Shown here: one piece after another, positions 15,422-23,900 of the stretch
Layout of the letters: each line of letters starts with the position of its first letter
Numbering within the stretch: position 1 is the stretch's first letter
From: Bacteroidota bacterium
GTDB lineage: Bacteria; Bacteroidota; Bacteroidia; Chitinophagales; Chitinophagaceae
Reading direction: 5' to 3'
Assembly (NCBI GenBank): GCA_023411775.1
Contig: JAEYOL010000331.1
Location: 1-32,067 of the forward strand
Length of the DNA: 32,067 nt
Translations under genes and position numbers: made by a program
The notes under the pieces: model-generated
What the model saw: the letters and a program-made list of their open reading frames with translations, nothing else
Database searches by the model: none
Told to the model about the DNA's origin: nothing

Positions 15422-17458
15422 ATGCCCTCTCACGACTCCAAACTCCCTCCTCACGCCTCACGTCTCACGGCTCACAACTCACGACTCACGGCTCACGCTT
15501 CACACCTCACGCCCCACGAAATCCTCAGGCAATACTGGGGCTTCGATTGTTTCCGGCCATTACAGGAAGATATTATCCAATCTATTTTGAATGGAAACGA
15601 TACTCTTGCCCTGATGCCAACCGGCGGTGGCAAATCGCTTTGTTACCAGGTTCCCGCGATGGCCAGCGAAGGACTTTGCCTGGTGATCTCACCGCTGATC
15701 GCTTTGATGAAAGACCAGGTTGAAAACCTCCGCAGGAAAAATATTACTGCCTATGCCATTTACTCAGGGATGAGCTTCAAGGAAGTGGTGAACACCCTAA
15801 AGGTGGTTTCCGAAAGCAACTGCAAATTTCTTTATGTATCGCCTGAACGTTTAGAAACGGCATTATTCAAAGAGTATCTCCCTGGCATCGGCGTGCAGTT
15901 GATTGCCGTTGATGAAGCACATTGCATTTCACAATGGGGTTATGATTTTCGTCCACCCTACCTGCGCATTGCCGCACTAAGGGAAGAGCTGCCCGGCGTC
16001 CCTGTGCTTGCCCTGACGGCATCTGCCACCCAGGATGTACAGGATGATATCTGCGCGCGACTGTCTCTGTCCCAAAAAGCAGAATGGAAAATATTCCGCC
16101 AGTCTTTTGAACGCGTCAATCTCTCCTATAGTGTATTTAGGGTTGATTCAAGGATCAATAAGATCATAAGTGTGCTAAACAAAGTTCCGGGTACTGCCAT
16201 CGTTTATTGTAAGAGCAGAAAACGCACAAGGGAGATCAGTGATCTGCTACGATTACAAAATATTTCGAGTGATTATTACCATGCAGGATTAAGCCAGGAG
16301 GACAGGAACCGTAAACAGGAAGACTGGATCAACAACAAAATCCGGGTCATCGTGTGCACCAATGCTTTTGGAATGGGGATCGACAAACCGGATGTAAGAA
16401 CTGTCATACATGCGGATGTGCCCGATTGCCTTGAAAACTATTACCAGGAAGCCGGCAGGGCTGGTCGCGATGGCAAACGCTCTTATGCTGTCCTGTTATA
16501 CGATTACCAGGAACTCGACGAATTAAAGGAACTGGCGGAACTTCGTTATCCCTCGCTTACAACCATCCGCGAGGTTTACCAGGCGATTGCTAATTATCTG
16601 CAATTGCCTGTGGGCGGAGGCGTGAGCGATATGTATGACTTCGAGCTCTCCGTTTTCACTAACCGGTTTAAATTGGATGCTTACACTACCCTGTACGCAT
16701 TGAAAGCGCTGGAGCAGGACGGGTGGCTTTCTTTCAATGAGCAGGTTTTTAAACCTGGAACTGTACAGTTCAACACGACCAAAGAACGGCTTTACAATTT
16801 TGAAAAAGAAAATCCTTCTCTTGACCCACTGCTCAAAACCTTGCTAAGGGCTTATGAAGGCATTTTCGATCAGCCTGTTTTTATTTCTGAAATACAGGTC
16901 GCACAATTAATGAAAACAGATGCTGATAAAATCAGGCAGATGCTACAGGATGCTAACCGCGGCGGCGTTATCGAATACATTCCCAGGAAAGACAAACCAC
17001 AATTGCAATTGCTTCGTCCACGTGTGAAAGTAGGCGACCTGCAAATTAATATGGAGCTGTACAAGGCAAGAAAGGAGAAATTTAAAACGCGGGCCAACCA
17101 GATGATCTCTTTTGTAAAAGAAAATGCTGAATGCCGAAGCCGGTTGATCGGAGTGTACTTTGGTGATAAGGAGATCAGGGACTGCGGTATTTGCGACAAT
17201 TGCCTTTCCAGGAAAAATAATAGTCTTTCCAATGAGGAATTTCAAATCATTGCTAAGTCCATACTTGACCAGCTAAATACACATCCTCTGTCTGCCAAAG
17301 AACTTACTAAGCAATGGACCGGTTTGAAAAGGGAAAAGGCCTGGAAAGTGATCGAATTCCTGCAATCGGAAAATAAGATCGTAGTAGATGAGAAAGGGCT
17401 GACCAGTTTAAAAAAACAGAGAAAAAATGACTCAGGAAATTCTAGCCCTGATTCATGA
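15422..17458 (+). CDS. recQ: RecQ-family ATP-dependent DNA helicase with repeat-derived N-terminus
   Basis: This is a 3'-5' DNA helicase for recombination and fork repair (678 aa). Residues 3-32 are encoded by the heptamer array and are not RecQ-like; homology begins at PHEILRQYWGFDCFRPLQ (31-48). Walker A is TGGGKS (67-72), the DEAH box lies at 164-167 and motif VI at YYQEAGRAGRDG. A long winged-helix-like region follows, then a zinc site (C571, C588, C591, C594) and a short C-terminal helical tail with no clear HRDC domain. An in-frame TGA at 15401 and the absence of ATG/GTG/TTG between the array and FRPLQ make the ATG at 15422 the only reasonable start. The stop is 10 bases from that of the convergent HerA-like gene. 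A second recQ may exist elsewhere, since many relatives have two. Confidence 0.93.
   Translation: MPSHDSKLPPHASRLTAHNSRLTAHASHLTPHEILRQYWGFDCFRPLQEDIIQSILNGNDTLALMPTGGGKSLCYQVPAMASEGLCLVISPLIALMKDQVENLRRKNITAYAIYSGMSFKEVVNTLKVVSESNCKFLYVSPERLETALFKEYLPGIGVQLIAVDEAHCISQWGYDFRPPYLRIAALREELPGVPVLALTASATQDVQDDICARLSLSQKAEWKIFRQSFERVNLSYSVFRVDSRINKIISVLNKVPGTAIVYCKSRKRTREISDLLRLQNISSDYYHAGLSQEDRNRKQEDWINNKIRVIVCTNAFGMGIDKPDVRTVIHADVPDCLENYYQEAGRAGRDGKRSYAVLLYDYQELDELKELAELRYPSLTTIREVYQAIANYLQLPVGGGVSDMYDFELSVFTNRFKLDAYTTLYALKALEQDGWLSFNEQVFKPGTVQFNTTKERLYNFEKENPSLDPLLKTLLRAYEGIFDQPVFISEIQVAQLMKTDADKIRQMLQDANRGGVIEYIPRKDKPQLQLLRPRVKVGDLQINMELYKARKEKFKTRANQMISFVKENAECRSRLIGVYFGDKEIRDCGICDNCLSRKNNSLSNEEFQIIAKSILDQLNTHPLSAKELTKQWTGLKREKAWKVIEFLQSENKIVVDEKGLTSLKKQRKNDSGNSSPDS
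15428..15518. repeat. Heptanucleotide tandem array nCTCACG (13 units) forming the recQ 5' end
   Basis: Thirteen contiguous 7-base units can be read from 15428 (TCTCACG) to 15518 (CCCCACG). Seven are exact nCTCACG and the rest carry one to three changes. In the recQ frame the array encodes a 7-residue periodic peptide with the motif (A/S)xLTxHx (for example ASRLTAHNSRLTAH). Confidence 0.9.
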
Positions 17459-17468
17459 CCTGTAATGC

Positions 17469-19019
17469 TCAAAACAAAGTTTTTTTCCGACTTCTTCCCC
17501 CGAGACCCAAGGCGCCCAGCAATGAGCGTACAATGGTATTACCCGCGGTTCGTGTCATGCTTCTCACGACAGGGTCATCGAAGAACCCTTTTTCCTTTTT
17601 AGTGCTTGTACGGGATTCTTTCTTCTCCCGTTCCTGTTTTTTCAGTGCTTCCGTTTTCTCAGCCGCTTCCGCGAGCTTCTCCGTTAATATCTCATGCGCA
17701 CTATGACTGTCGATCACCTGGTTGTATTTCGCGGCGATCCGGGATTTTTTTACAATCTCATCAATCTCGCCTGTTGAAAGTATGTCCATTCGGCTTCTTG
17801 GCGAACCAAGCATACAATGTACCAGTGGTGTGGGGATACCTTTTTCATTCAGGGCTGTCACCAGCGCTTCCCCGATACCCAGCCGTGTGATCAGGTCTTC
17901 CGTTTTATAAAATTTCGATTCGGGGTAGTTCTCGGCTGTACGTTTGATCACTTTCCTGTCTGCCGCGGTAAACGCCCTTAAAGCATGCTGCATTTTTAAT
18001 CCGAGTTGGGACAATACCGGTGCAGGTACATCCATCGGGTTTTGCGTACAGAAATAGATCCCGATACCTTTGGAACGGATCAGTTTGATGATCGTCTCGA
18101 TCTGTTGTAACAGCGCATCGCTGGCCTCCTGGAAGATAAGGTGGGCCTCATCAATGAACATAACAAGCTTGGGCTTATCCAGGTCACCTTCCTCGGGGCA
18201 AACGGCATAAAGTTCTGCCAGCAGTTGTAGCATAAAAGTGGAGAAAAGCTTGGGACGGTCCTGCAGATCCGTCACCCTGACAATGGAGATCATACCTCTG
18301 CCATCATCGCTGATTCGCATAAGGTCGTCGACTTCGAAACTTTTCTCTCCAAAAAATACATCGGCTCCCTGTTGCTGCAATTCGATCACTTTGCGAAGGA
18401 TGGTTCCTGTTGATGTCGTAGAGATTTTCCCGTACGATTTTTCCAGCTCAGCCTTTCCTTCGTCACTCACAAATTGCAGCACTTTTATAAAATCTTTCAG
18501 GTCGAGCAGGGGAAGTTGTTTGTCGTCGCAATATTTAAAGATCATGGCTACCAGTCCGCCCTGCGTATCGTTGAGTCCAAGAATCTTTGAAAGTAATACC
18601 GGCCCAAACTCGCTGACTGTAGCGCGAAGGCGCACACCGGGCTGATCGCTGAGCGTGAGCAGGTCCACCGGGAAAGCTGAAGGGATATAATCTATCCCCA
18701 GTTTTTGATAACGCTCATTTATCTTATCGTTCGCTGCTCCGGGTGCTGCAATACCACTCAGGTCACCTTTGATATCCATTAGCAAAACTGGAATGCTTGC
18801 GTCGCTCAGGCCTTCAGCCAGTACCTGCAGGGTTTTTGTTTTCCCTGTACCTGTGGCGCCGGCGATCAAACCATGCCGGTTTAAAGTTTTAAAAGGGATA
18901 AAAACGTCAGCGTCGGCAACGACTTCGCCATCCAGCATGGCACGGCCAATTTTAAACTTCTCGCCTTTAAACGAGTAACCATTCTTTACGATCTCCAAAA
19001 ATTCAGCGCTGTCTGCCAT
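17469..19019 (-). CDS. HerA/YjgR-like P-loop ATPase (DUF853)
   Basis: This is a 516-aa protein of the helicase HerA-like C-terminal/DUF853 (YjgR) family, FtsK/HerA-type ATPases of poorly known role. Walker A is GATGTGKT (54-61), followed by LLMDIKGDLSGIA, characteristic of DUF853. Walker B is KLVMFIDEAHLIF, and an IYFCTQNPMDVP sensor segment follows. Residues about 445-490 are a charged coiled coil rich in Lys and Glu, and the tail is basic (GGRSRKKTLF). No NurA nuclease is adjacent, so a HerA-NurA end-resection role is not supported. It lies 63 bases after the GroES-like gene on the same strand and is convergent with recQ. Confidence 0.92.
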   Translation of the reverse strand: MADSAEFLEIVKNGYSFKGEKFKIGRAMLDGEVVADADVFIPFKTLNRHGLIAGATGTGKTKTLQVLAEGLSDASIPVLLMDIKGDLSGIAAPGAANDKINERYQKLGIDYIPSAFPVDLLTLSDQPGVRLRATVSEFGPVLLSKILGLNDTQGGLVAMIFKYCDDKQLPLLDLKDFIKVLQFVSDEGKAELEKSYGKISTTSTGTILRKVIELQQQGADVFFGEKSFEVDDLMRISDDGRGMISIVRVTDLQDRPKLFSTFMLQLLAELYAVCPEEGDLDKPKLVMFIDEAHLIFQEASDALLQQIETIIKLIRSKGIGIYFCTQNPMDVPAPVLSQLGLKMQHALRAFTAADRKVIKRTAENYPESKFYKTEDLITRLGIGEALVTALNEKGIPTPLVHCMLGSPRSRMDILSTGEIDEIVKKSRIAAKYNQVIDSHSAHEILTEKLAEAAEKTEALKKQEREKKESRTSTKKEKGFFDDPVVRSMTRTAGNTIVRSLLGALGLGGRSRKKTLF

Positions 19020-19082
19020 GAATTCAAAATTTGATTGAAAGATACTTTAAAAATACCATCATAGATTTTATACTCCTTTACA

Positions 19083-19460
19083 CTAAAGGTCCTCTTCTCT
19101 TTCCAGCATCAGAACGGCACTTTGTGGTACGATAAAATATTTTTCGCTTTCGTACATCACTTCTGTCGCACCGCTTAGCAGGAAAATTGCGAGGTCGCCT
19201 TCCCTCGCCTGAAGGGGAACATATTTTACCTGCTCTTCTTCACCCTTCCATTCCTCTGTCTCCACGGGCATCGGGATGGCATACCCGGGACCCGTTTTTA
19301 TTACATAACCCTGCTGTACTTTTTCTTTCTCCTGCACGCCGGGCGGAAGATAAAGACCGCTGGCAGTTTGTTCATTTGGTTTCGTAGGTTTGATCAACAG
19401 CCTGTCACCAATCACAATTAACTTTTTAAAACGGTTGTCGGAGGTGATATGCATTGCCAT
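19083..19460 (-). CDS. Solitary GroES/Cpn10-like protein
   Basis: This is a 125-aa protein with a Cpn10 fold: IGDRLLIKPTKPNEQTASGLYLPPG, then GYVIKTGPG, then REGDLAIFLLSGATEVMYESEKYFIVPQSAVLM. It is longer than ordinary GroES (~95 aa), with an N-terminal extension of about 15 residues and an acidic insert (ETEEWKGEEEQ) near the roof loop. The mobile-loop position (KPNEQTASGLYLPP) is kept, lacking the usual Ile-Val-Leu tripeptide. No groEL is adjacent, so it is probably a paralogue of the true co-chaperonin. Its partner is unknown. Starts at residue 1 and residue 3 (both ATG) are possible. Confidence 0.85.
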   Translation of the reverse strand: MAMHITSDNRFKKLIVIGDRLLIKPTKPNEQTASGLYLPPGVQEKEKVQQGYVIKTGPGYAIPMPVETEEWKGEEEQVKYVPLQAREGDLAIFLLSGATEVMYESEKYFIVPQSAVLMLEREEDL

Positions 19461-19479
19461 AATTAATAAAATTGAACCG

Positions 19480-19487
19480 CAAATTTA
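19480..19487 (-). promoter_or_regulatory. -7 promoter box of the GroES-like gene
   Basis: On the minus strand this reads TAAATTTG, an exact TAnnTTTG, 19 bases before the ATG at 19460. No -33 TTTG is visible at the usual distance. Confidence 0.35.
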
Positions 19488-19600
19488 GACAATGGAGACC
19501 AGAGCCGGAAAGGGCACTCTTAACAAAATATTAGTGAGATGCGGCCATGTTTGGTAAATGATTTAATTTTATTTGTACGTCTAATAATAAAATAAAAACC

Positions 19601-20299
19601 ATGGAAGGAAAGAAACCCAAAATCTTATTGTGTGAAGACGATCCGAACTTAGGAAGTGTACTGAAGAACTACCTTGAACTAAACGATTACGATGTCACGC
19701 TCGAACGGGATGGCCGGCTTGGCCTGGCAGCCTTCCAGCGGGAAAAATTTGACCTCTGCCTGCTGGATGTCATGATGCCCAATATGGACGGATTTACGCT
19801 GGCAGAAGAGATCAGGGATGTTGATCCTGATATACCCCTGTTTTTCCTGAGTGCCAAAACCATGAAGGACGATATCATCCAGGGTTATAAGCTGGGTGCC
19901 GACGATTATATCACCAAGCCCTTCGACAGCGAAGTGCTGATGTTGAAAATAAAAGCGATCTTGAAACGCAACGAAGAGATCAACAAGGAAACGGAGAACA
20001 AGGAATTCGATCTCTCTACTTATCATTTCAATCCAAAATTGCGTCAGCTTACGCATAATGGCATTACGCAAACATTATCGCCCAAAGAAAATGAACTGCT
20101 CAAAATGCTGGCTGAGCACCTCAACGATCTTCTGCCTCGTGATCAGGCACTGAAAAAAATCTGGGGCAGCGATACCTATTTCAACGGTCGCAGTATGGAT
20201 GTCTATATTGCCAAGCTGAGGAAATACCTCAAGGATGACCCCAAGATCGAGATCGTGAACATCCACGGTAATGGGTTCAGGCTGGTGGTGCAGGAATAA
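19601..20299 (+). CDS. OmpR/PhoB-type response regulator, RprY-like
   Basis: This is a 232-aa two-component response regulator. The receiver domain (about 6-120) has the acidic pair D13/D14, phospho-acceptor D56 in LLDVMMP, S84 in FLSAKT and K106 in ITKPF. A winged-helix DNA-binding domain (about 132-230) follows, ending in GRSMDVYIAKLRKYL and GNGFRLVV. It resembles RprY of Bacteroides. No histidine kinase gene is adjacent, so its kinase is encoded elsewhere. It is monocistronic, ended by a strong hairpin terminator, and is convergent with ruvB. Target genes cannot be inferred from the window. Confidence 0.95.
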   Translation: MEGKKPKILLCEDDPNLGSVLKNYLELNDYDVTLERDGRLGLAAFQREKFDLCLLDVMMPNMDGFTLAEEIRDVDPDIPLFFLSAKTMKDDIIQGYKLGADDYITKPFDSEVLMLKIKAILKRNEEINKETENKEFDLSTYHFNPKLRQLTHNGITQTLSPKENELLKMLAEHLNDLLPRDQALKKIWGSDTYFNGRSMDVYIAKLRKYLKDDPKIEIVNIHGNGFRLVVQE

Positions 20300-20321
20300 A
20301 CTAATTATAATTCACCGATAT

Positions 20322-20354
20322 AATGGTTCGTTTTTTCAAACGAACCATTTTTTT
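20322..20354 (+). terminator. Intrinsic terminator of the response regulator gene
   Basis: A perfect 12-bp stem (20322-20333 with 20338-20349, around GGTTCG/CGAACC) closes a 4-base loop and runs into seven T ending at 20354. It ends just before the ruvB stop codon and may also hinder transcription from that side. Confidence 0.92.
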
Positions 20355-20356
20355 AT

Positions 20357-21388
20357 TTATGAGAATAAAGTTCCCGCACCGGCTCCGGGATGAATTTTTC
20401 CCAAATGCTCATAAGCTTTCGCAGTCACTTCTCTCCCTCGCGGTGTGCGCTGCAGAAATCCTTCCTGAATCAGGAAAGGCTCATACACTTCTTCAATGGT
20501 ACCGGCTTCTTCTCCCACGGCTGTGGCAATCGTGGTAAGGCCAACCGGGCCGCCTTTGAATTTTTGAATGATCGCCAGGAGTATCCTGTTGTCCATATCA
20601 TCCAAACCGTACTCGTCAACGTTCAGGGCTTTCAATGCATGTTGTGTAATGCCCAGGTCGATCTCGCCATCATTCAATACCTGTGCAAAATCCCTGACCC
20701 TTCTTAATAAACCATTCGCGATACGTGGAGTACCCCTGCTCCGTCGACCGATCTCGGCAACCGCATCCCGGGAAATTTTGGTACCAAGTATATTGGCTGA
20801 ACGTTCGATGATCCTGTTAAGGGTATCGGAGCTATAATATTCCAGGCGAGATTTGATCGCAAACCTGGAAAGCAACGGCGCCGTGAGCAAACCGCTTCGG
20901 GTAGTTGCGCCAATTAGTGTAAAAGGATTTAGGTTGATCTGTATGCTCCGTGCATTGGGACCGCTATCGATCATGATATCGATGCGGAAATCTTCCATGG
21001 CTGCATACAGGTATTCTTCCACAACAGTACTTAACCGGTGGATCTCATCAATAAACAATACATCGTTTGGCTCCAGGTTGGTTAATAGACCGGCAAGGTC
21101 GCCGGGTTTTTCGATTACCGGCCCTGATGTTTCCCTGATATTTACGCCAAGCTCATTGGCAACGATCCTTGATAAAGTCGTCTTACCCAAACCCGGAGGA
21201 CCATGAAATAATACATGATCCAGCGCTTCACCCCTGATCTTGGCCGCCTTGATAAATATCTGGAGGTTCTCGATCAACTGTGGCTGTCCGGAAAATTCAC
21301 TGATATGCGCGGGCCTGATATTGTTTTCAAATTCTTTGTCCGCGGCACTCAGGCTTTGCTTATCCTTACTCAGGTTGGGGTTTGACAT
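20357..21388 (-). CDS. ruvB: Holliday junction branch migration ATPase RuvB
   Basis: RuvB (343 aa, normal length) is the hexameric AAA+ motor that drives Holliday junction branch migration with RuvA. Walker A is GPPGLGKT (63-70) and Walker B is FIDEIH (112-117). Sensor and arginine-finger segments lie in GATTRSGLLTAPLLSRF. The C-terminal winged helix contains DNRILLAIIQKFKGGPVGLTTIA and ends near QRTPRGREVTAKAYEHLG. The ATG at 21388 gives a short family-typical leader before the conserved core begins (IRPAHISEFSGQ). ruvA and ruvC are not adjacent. Confidence 0.97.
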   Translation of the reverse strand: MSNPNLSKDKQSLSAADKEFENNIRPAHISEFSGQPQLIENLQIFIKAAKIRGEALDHVLFHGPPGLGKTTLSRIVANELGVNIRETSGPVIEKPGDLAGLLTNLEPNDVLFIDEIHRLSTVVEEYLYAAMEDFRIDIMIDSGPNARSIQINLNPFTLIGATTRSGLLTAPLLSRFAIKSRLEYYSSDTLNRIIERSANILGTKISRDAVAEIGRRSRGTPRIANGLLRRVRDFAQVLNDGEIDLGITQHALKALNVDEYGLDDMDNRILLAIIQKFKGGPVGLTTIATAVGEEAGTIEEVYEPFLIQEGFLQRTPRGREVTAKAYEHLGKIHPGAGAGTLFS

Positions 21389-21503
21389 GCGGTAAAATTA
21401 ATGAAAGCCTTATACTTTAATTGATAGTTTGAAGTCTTTCGTGTCGGCTTTATGGCTAAACTTGCATTTGCAGACATAAACTGCCCGGATGCGAAATATG
21501 GGA

Positions 21504-21538
21504 CGCGAAAGGCACAAAGCAAGCACGGAGAACACAGT
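21504..21538. repeat. Possible remnant of a short-period repeat
   Basis: Between ruvB and the next gene lies a degenerate run of similar words (GCGAAAGGCACAAAG, GCACGGAG, AACACAG) resembling CAC-based short repeats. The pattern is too decayed to define a unit. The rest of this 205-base divergent gap shows no clear signal. Confidence 0.3.
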
Positions 21539-21593
21539 GGGTTTGCTCGCATCATAGTGACCTGGTCTTAACTTTAATCGTTCAACAGATTTT

Positions 21594-21881
21594 ATGGATC
21601 CTGTAAAATTTCAAGAAAGTCTAAGCCAGTCTTCACCCCCGCCAGGAATTTCTGAGCATCTTCGTTCATTATGGTATGATGCGAAAGGCGACTGGGAAAA
21701 ATCACACGAGATCATCCAGGATATTGAAGATGCTAATGCCGCCTGGATACATGCTTACCTGCACCGGAAGGAGGGCGATACATGGAATGCCGACTACTGG
21801 TACCGAAGAGCAAAGAAAACCAGGCCGGCCATCTCGCTGGAAGAAGAATGGCTGGTTATTGTGAAAGCGATGCTCACATAA
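21594..21881 (+). CDS. Small conserved hypothetical protein
   Basis: This encodes 95 aa with no signal peptide or membrane segment, so it is probably cytoplasmic. The segment LRSLWYDAKGDWEKSHEIIQ, followed by DANAAWIHAYLHRKEGD and NADYWYRRAKK, resembles a TPR-like helical repeat. It matches, from memory, a family widespread in Bacteroidota and some Proteobacteria whose role is unknown. The aromatic/charged pattern (WYDAKGDW, YLHRKEGD, YWYRRA) is the recognisable core. It stands alone, divergent from ruvB, 120 bases before the next gene. Confidence 0.8.
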   Translation: MDPVKFQESLSQSSPPPGISEHLRSLWYDAKGDWEKSHEIIQDIEDANAAWIHAYLHRKEGDTWNADYWYRRAKKTRPAISLEEEWLVIVKAMLT

Positions 21882-21953
21882 CCAACCCCATAACTCCTTG
21901 TTAAATTTAGCTACCGCATTGATTTTTAAGCCAAAATCTGACAAGACATAAAA

Positions 21954-21961
21954 TAATTTTG
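21954..21961 (+). promoter_or_regulatory. -7 promoter box of the gene at 22002
   Basis: TAATTTTG matches TAnnTTTG exactly, 40 bases before the proposed TTG start at 22002. No clear -33 element is present. Confidence 0.45.
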
Positions 21962-22001
21962 CCGGAAATCAGTTAATAATATAGTCACCAAATCATAGGG
22001 T

Positions 22002-23030
22002 TTGAGAAAACTTAAATACCTCCTCTTCTTTATCCTGTACCTTATTTGGACAGTGTCTGTGATGCAGGCACAAATGATAACCGGCGTATGGAAAGGCAAG
22101 ATCGACAAGCAAAAAGTAGAAGTAAAGATCATTCAGAAAGGCGATGTACTCACCGGCACTTCCTATTATTATAACTCTGCCGACAATTACAGGCGATATA
22201 GCATTAAAGGATATTTTGATCCCCAGACCAACGAAGCCGTATGGTGGGATGATGAATTGCTGGAGGAAAAATCCGGCCGTATATCTTCGCCCAATAAAAT
22301 ACCGCTATTATCACGTGCTGATTTCAATTGCCCCGGCGATGGTCGCATGATGCTGGATGGCAGCGCATCCAGGGTGGATGATCCACTCAGCAAACGCGGT
22401 GATGTGGACCTCGACAAGACAACGGTTTCGAATTTTAGTGATGAATGGGATTTTGTTATCGACAATTACACAGTTGGTGCAAACGATCCGGATATCATTG
22501 ATAGCATTGGGATGATCTCAGGAGTGAAGAGACCGGTTGGCTGGGAAACTGCAACAGTTATCAATCCCTCGGAACGTGATCCTATAGAAGACGAAATCCC
22601 TAAAACCGAAACACCCAAACAAGCGCCGAGGATCGAACCGCTGCCGGCACCAACACCTAAACCCTTGACCATCGAGGAAAAATTCAGGCAGCGTAAAAAA
22701 GTATTTGCCACAGAAATACCGGTAAGCGGAGATTCAATCGAATTACGTTTTTATGATAACGCACAGATAGATGGAGATTCCATTTCACTGTTCCTGAACG
22801 ACCGGCTTATTTTCCAAAATATACGTCTCACGGAAAAAGCCTATACCGTCAGGCTGCCGGTGGCTGAACTGGATGATATAAATGAACTGATCATGGTGGC
22901 GGAAAACCTCGGTTCGATACCACCCAATACATCCTATATGGTAGCGATCGTGGGTGATAAAAGATACGAGGCGCGACTGGAAAGTACCGAAGGCAGCAGT
23001 GCTATGATACGACTTCGGAAGAGGGAATAA
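22002..23030 (+). CDS. Secreted two-domain hypothetical protein with TTG start
   Basis: This is a 342-aa protein with a signal peptide (LKYLLFFILYLIWTVSVMQAQ). The only start that keeps the signal peptide is a TTG at 22002, 40 bases after a -7 box. The N-terminal domain (about 25-125) begins ITGVWKGKI and KVEVKIIQKGDVLTGTSYYY, a beta-rich pattern like lipocalin-type Bacteroidota domains. A Pro/Glu-rich linker follows at about 195-225. The C-terminal domain (about 235-342) has SIELRFYDNAQIDGDSISLFLN and LIMVAENLGSIPPNTSYM, which recalls a beta-sandwich domain repeated in many secreted Bacteroidota proteins. The function is unknown; a periplasmic or surface role is inferred. It is convergent with the EEP gene, 4 bases apart. 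Confidence 0.85.
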   Translation: MRKLKYLLFFILYLIWTVSVMQAQMITGVWKGKIDKQKVEVKIIQKGDVLTGTSYYYNSADNYRRYSIKGYFDPQTNEAVWWDDELLEEKSGRISSPNKIPLLSRADFNCPGDGRMMLDGSASRVDDPLSKRGDVDLDKTTVSNFSDEWDFVIDNYTVGANDPDIIDSIGMISGVKRPVGWETATVINPSERDPIEDEIPKTETPKQAPRIEPLPAPTPKPLTIEEKFRQRKKVFATEIPVSGDSIELRFYDNAQIDGDSISLFLNDRLIFQNIRLTEKAYTVRLPVAELDDINELIMVAENLGSIPPNTSYMVAIVGDKRYEARLESTEGSSAMIRLRKRE

Positions 23031-23034
23031 CCGG

Positions 23035-23880
23035 TTACAATTTCAACACCGCAAACACCGCGAAATGATCAGACGCGAAATGCCCTTTCCAGGTCTGTGA
23101 GATCGTGGCGTGCTTGAGAACTTTCCATTTGCCTTTCAGGAAAATAAAATCGATGGGTTCATCATCGCGTTCACTTCTGCCAAATCCATTAAAAGTGCCC
23201 GTTGGACCATAATGTGGCGTTTGCGAGATTTCTTTACTGTCAGTCAAACGATGCGGATTATTTTTATCCATTATCACCTGTATGGGCTCATCTGAGGGCT
23301 TGGCATTGAAATCACCGGTAATGACGGCTGGTGTATCACCTGCAATCACTTTTATTTGTTGCAGTAAAAATTTCGCGCTTTCTTTCCTGGCTTGTTGCCC
23401 AATATGATCGAAATGCGTGTTGAAAGCATAGAAAGTCTTTTTAGTAAGACGATCCCTGAACTTAATCCAGGTCACGATCCTTGTGATCTGCGCATCCCAA
23501 CCTTTGCTACCCGGCACATCTGGTGTTTCGGAAAGCCAGAATGTTTTTGATTGCAGTACCTGCAGCCGGGTGGTATCGTATAATATTGCCGAAAATTCTC
23601 CTTTTTCTTTGCCATCGTCACGGCCTGCACCTTCTATCTTGTATTGGGGTAATCTTTGCAACAGGTCCTGGTTTTGCTCATACAACGCTTCCTGCAATCC
23701 CACGATATGTGCTTCGTGAAATAAAATCTGGGACGCCACAAAATCCTTTCTGTTCGGCCAGGCGTCCAGGCTATCACGGGAAGTGTTGTAACGAATATTG
23801 AAACTCATCACGTTTAGTTCCTGTGCGATCATCACTGTTGAAACAGAGATTGTAATAAACAAAAAAAATATTCTTTTCAT
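23035..23880 (-). CDS. Secreted endonuclease/exonuclease/phosphatase-family protein
   Basis: This is a 281-aa protein of the EEP superfamily (metal-dependent phosphodiesterases such as DNase I and sphingomyelinases). The signal peptide is MKRIFFLFITISVSTVMIAQ; the ATG at 23880 is preferred over a TTG at 23892. Catalytic motifs in order are MSFNIRYN (Asn), VGLQEAL (metal-binding Glu), FNTHFDH (His/Asp), GDFNAKPSDEP (Asp-x-Asn) and ASDHFAV (Asp-His). The substrate cannot be told from sequence; in Bacteroidota this secreted type is often annotated as nuclease or phosphatase. It starts 20 bases after the leuS stop on the same strand, so it is probably co-transcribed with leuS, although no functional link is apparent. 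Confidence 0.9.
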   Translation of the reverse strand: MKRIFFLFITISVSTVMIAQELNVMSFNIRYNTSRDSLDAWPNRKDFVASQILFHEAHIVGLQEALYEQNQDLLQRLPQYKIEGAGRDDGKEKGEFSAILYDTTRLQVLQSKTFWLSETPDVPGSKGWDAQITRIVTWIKFRDRLTKKTFYAFNTHFDHIGQQARKESAKFLLQQIKVIAGDTPAVITGDFNAKPSDEPIQVIMDKNNPHRLTDSKEISQTPHYGPTGTFNGFGRSERDDEPIDFIFLKGKWKVLKHATISQTWKGHFASDHFAVFAVLKL

Positions 23881-23900
23881 AGCCTTAAGCAATTTTCAAA

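Noticed and set aside
15428..15518. Heptamer array considered as a CRISPR
   Set aside because: Units are 7 bases with no spacers, and no cas gene is present.
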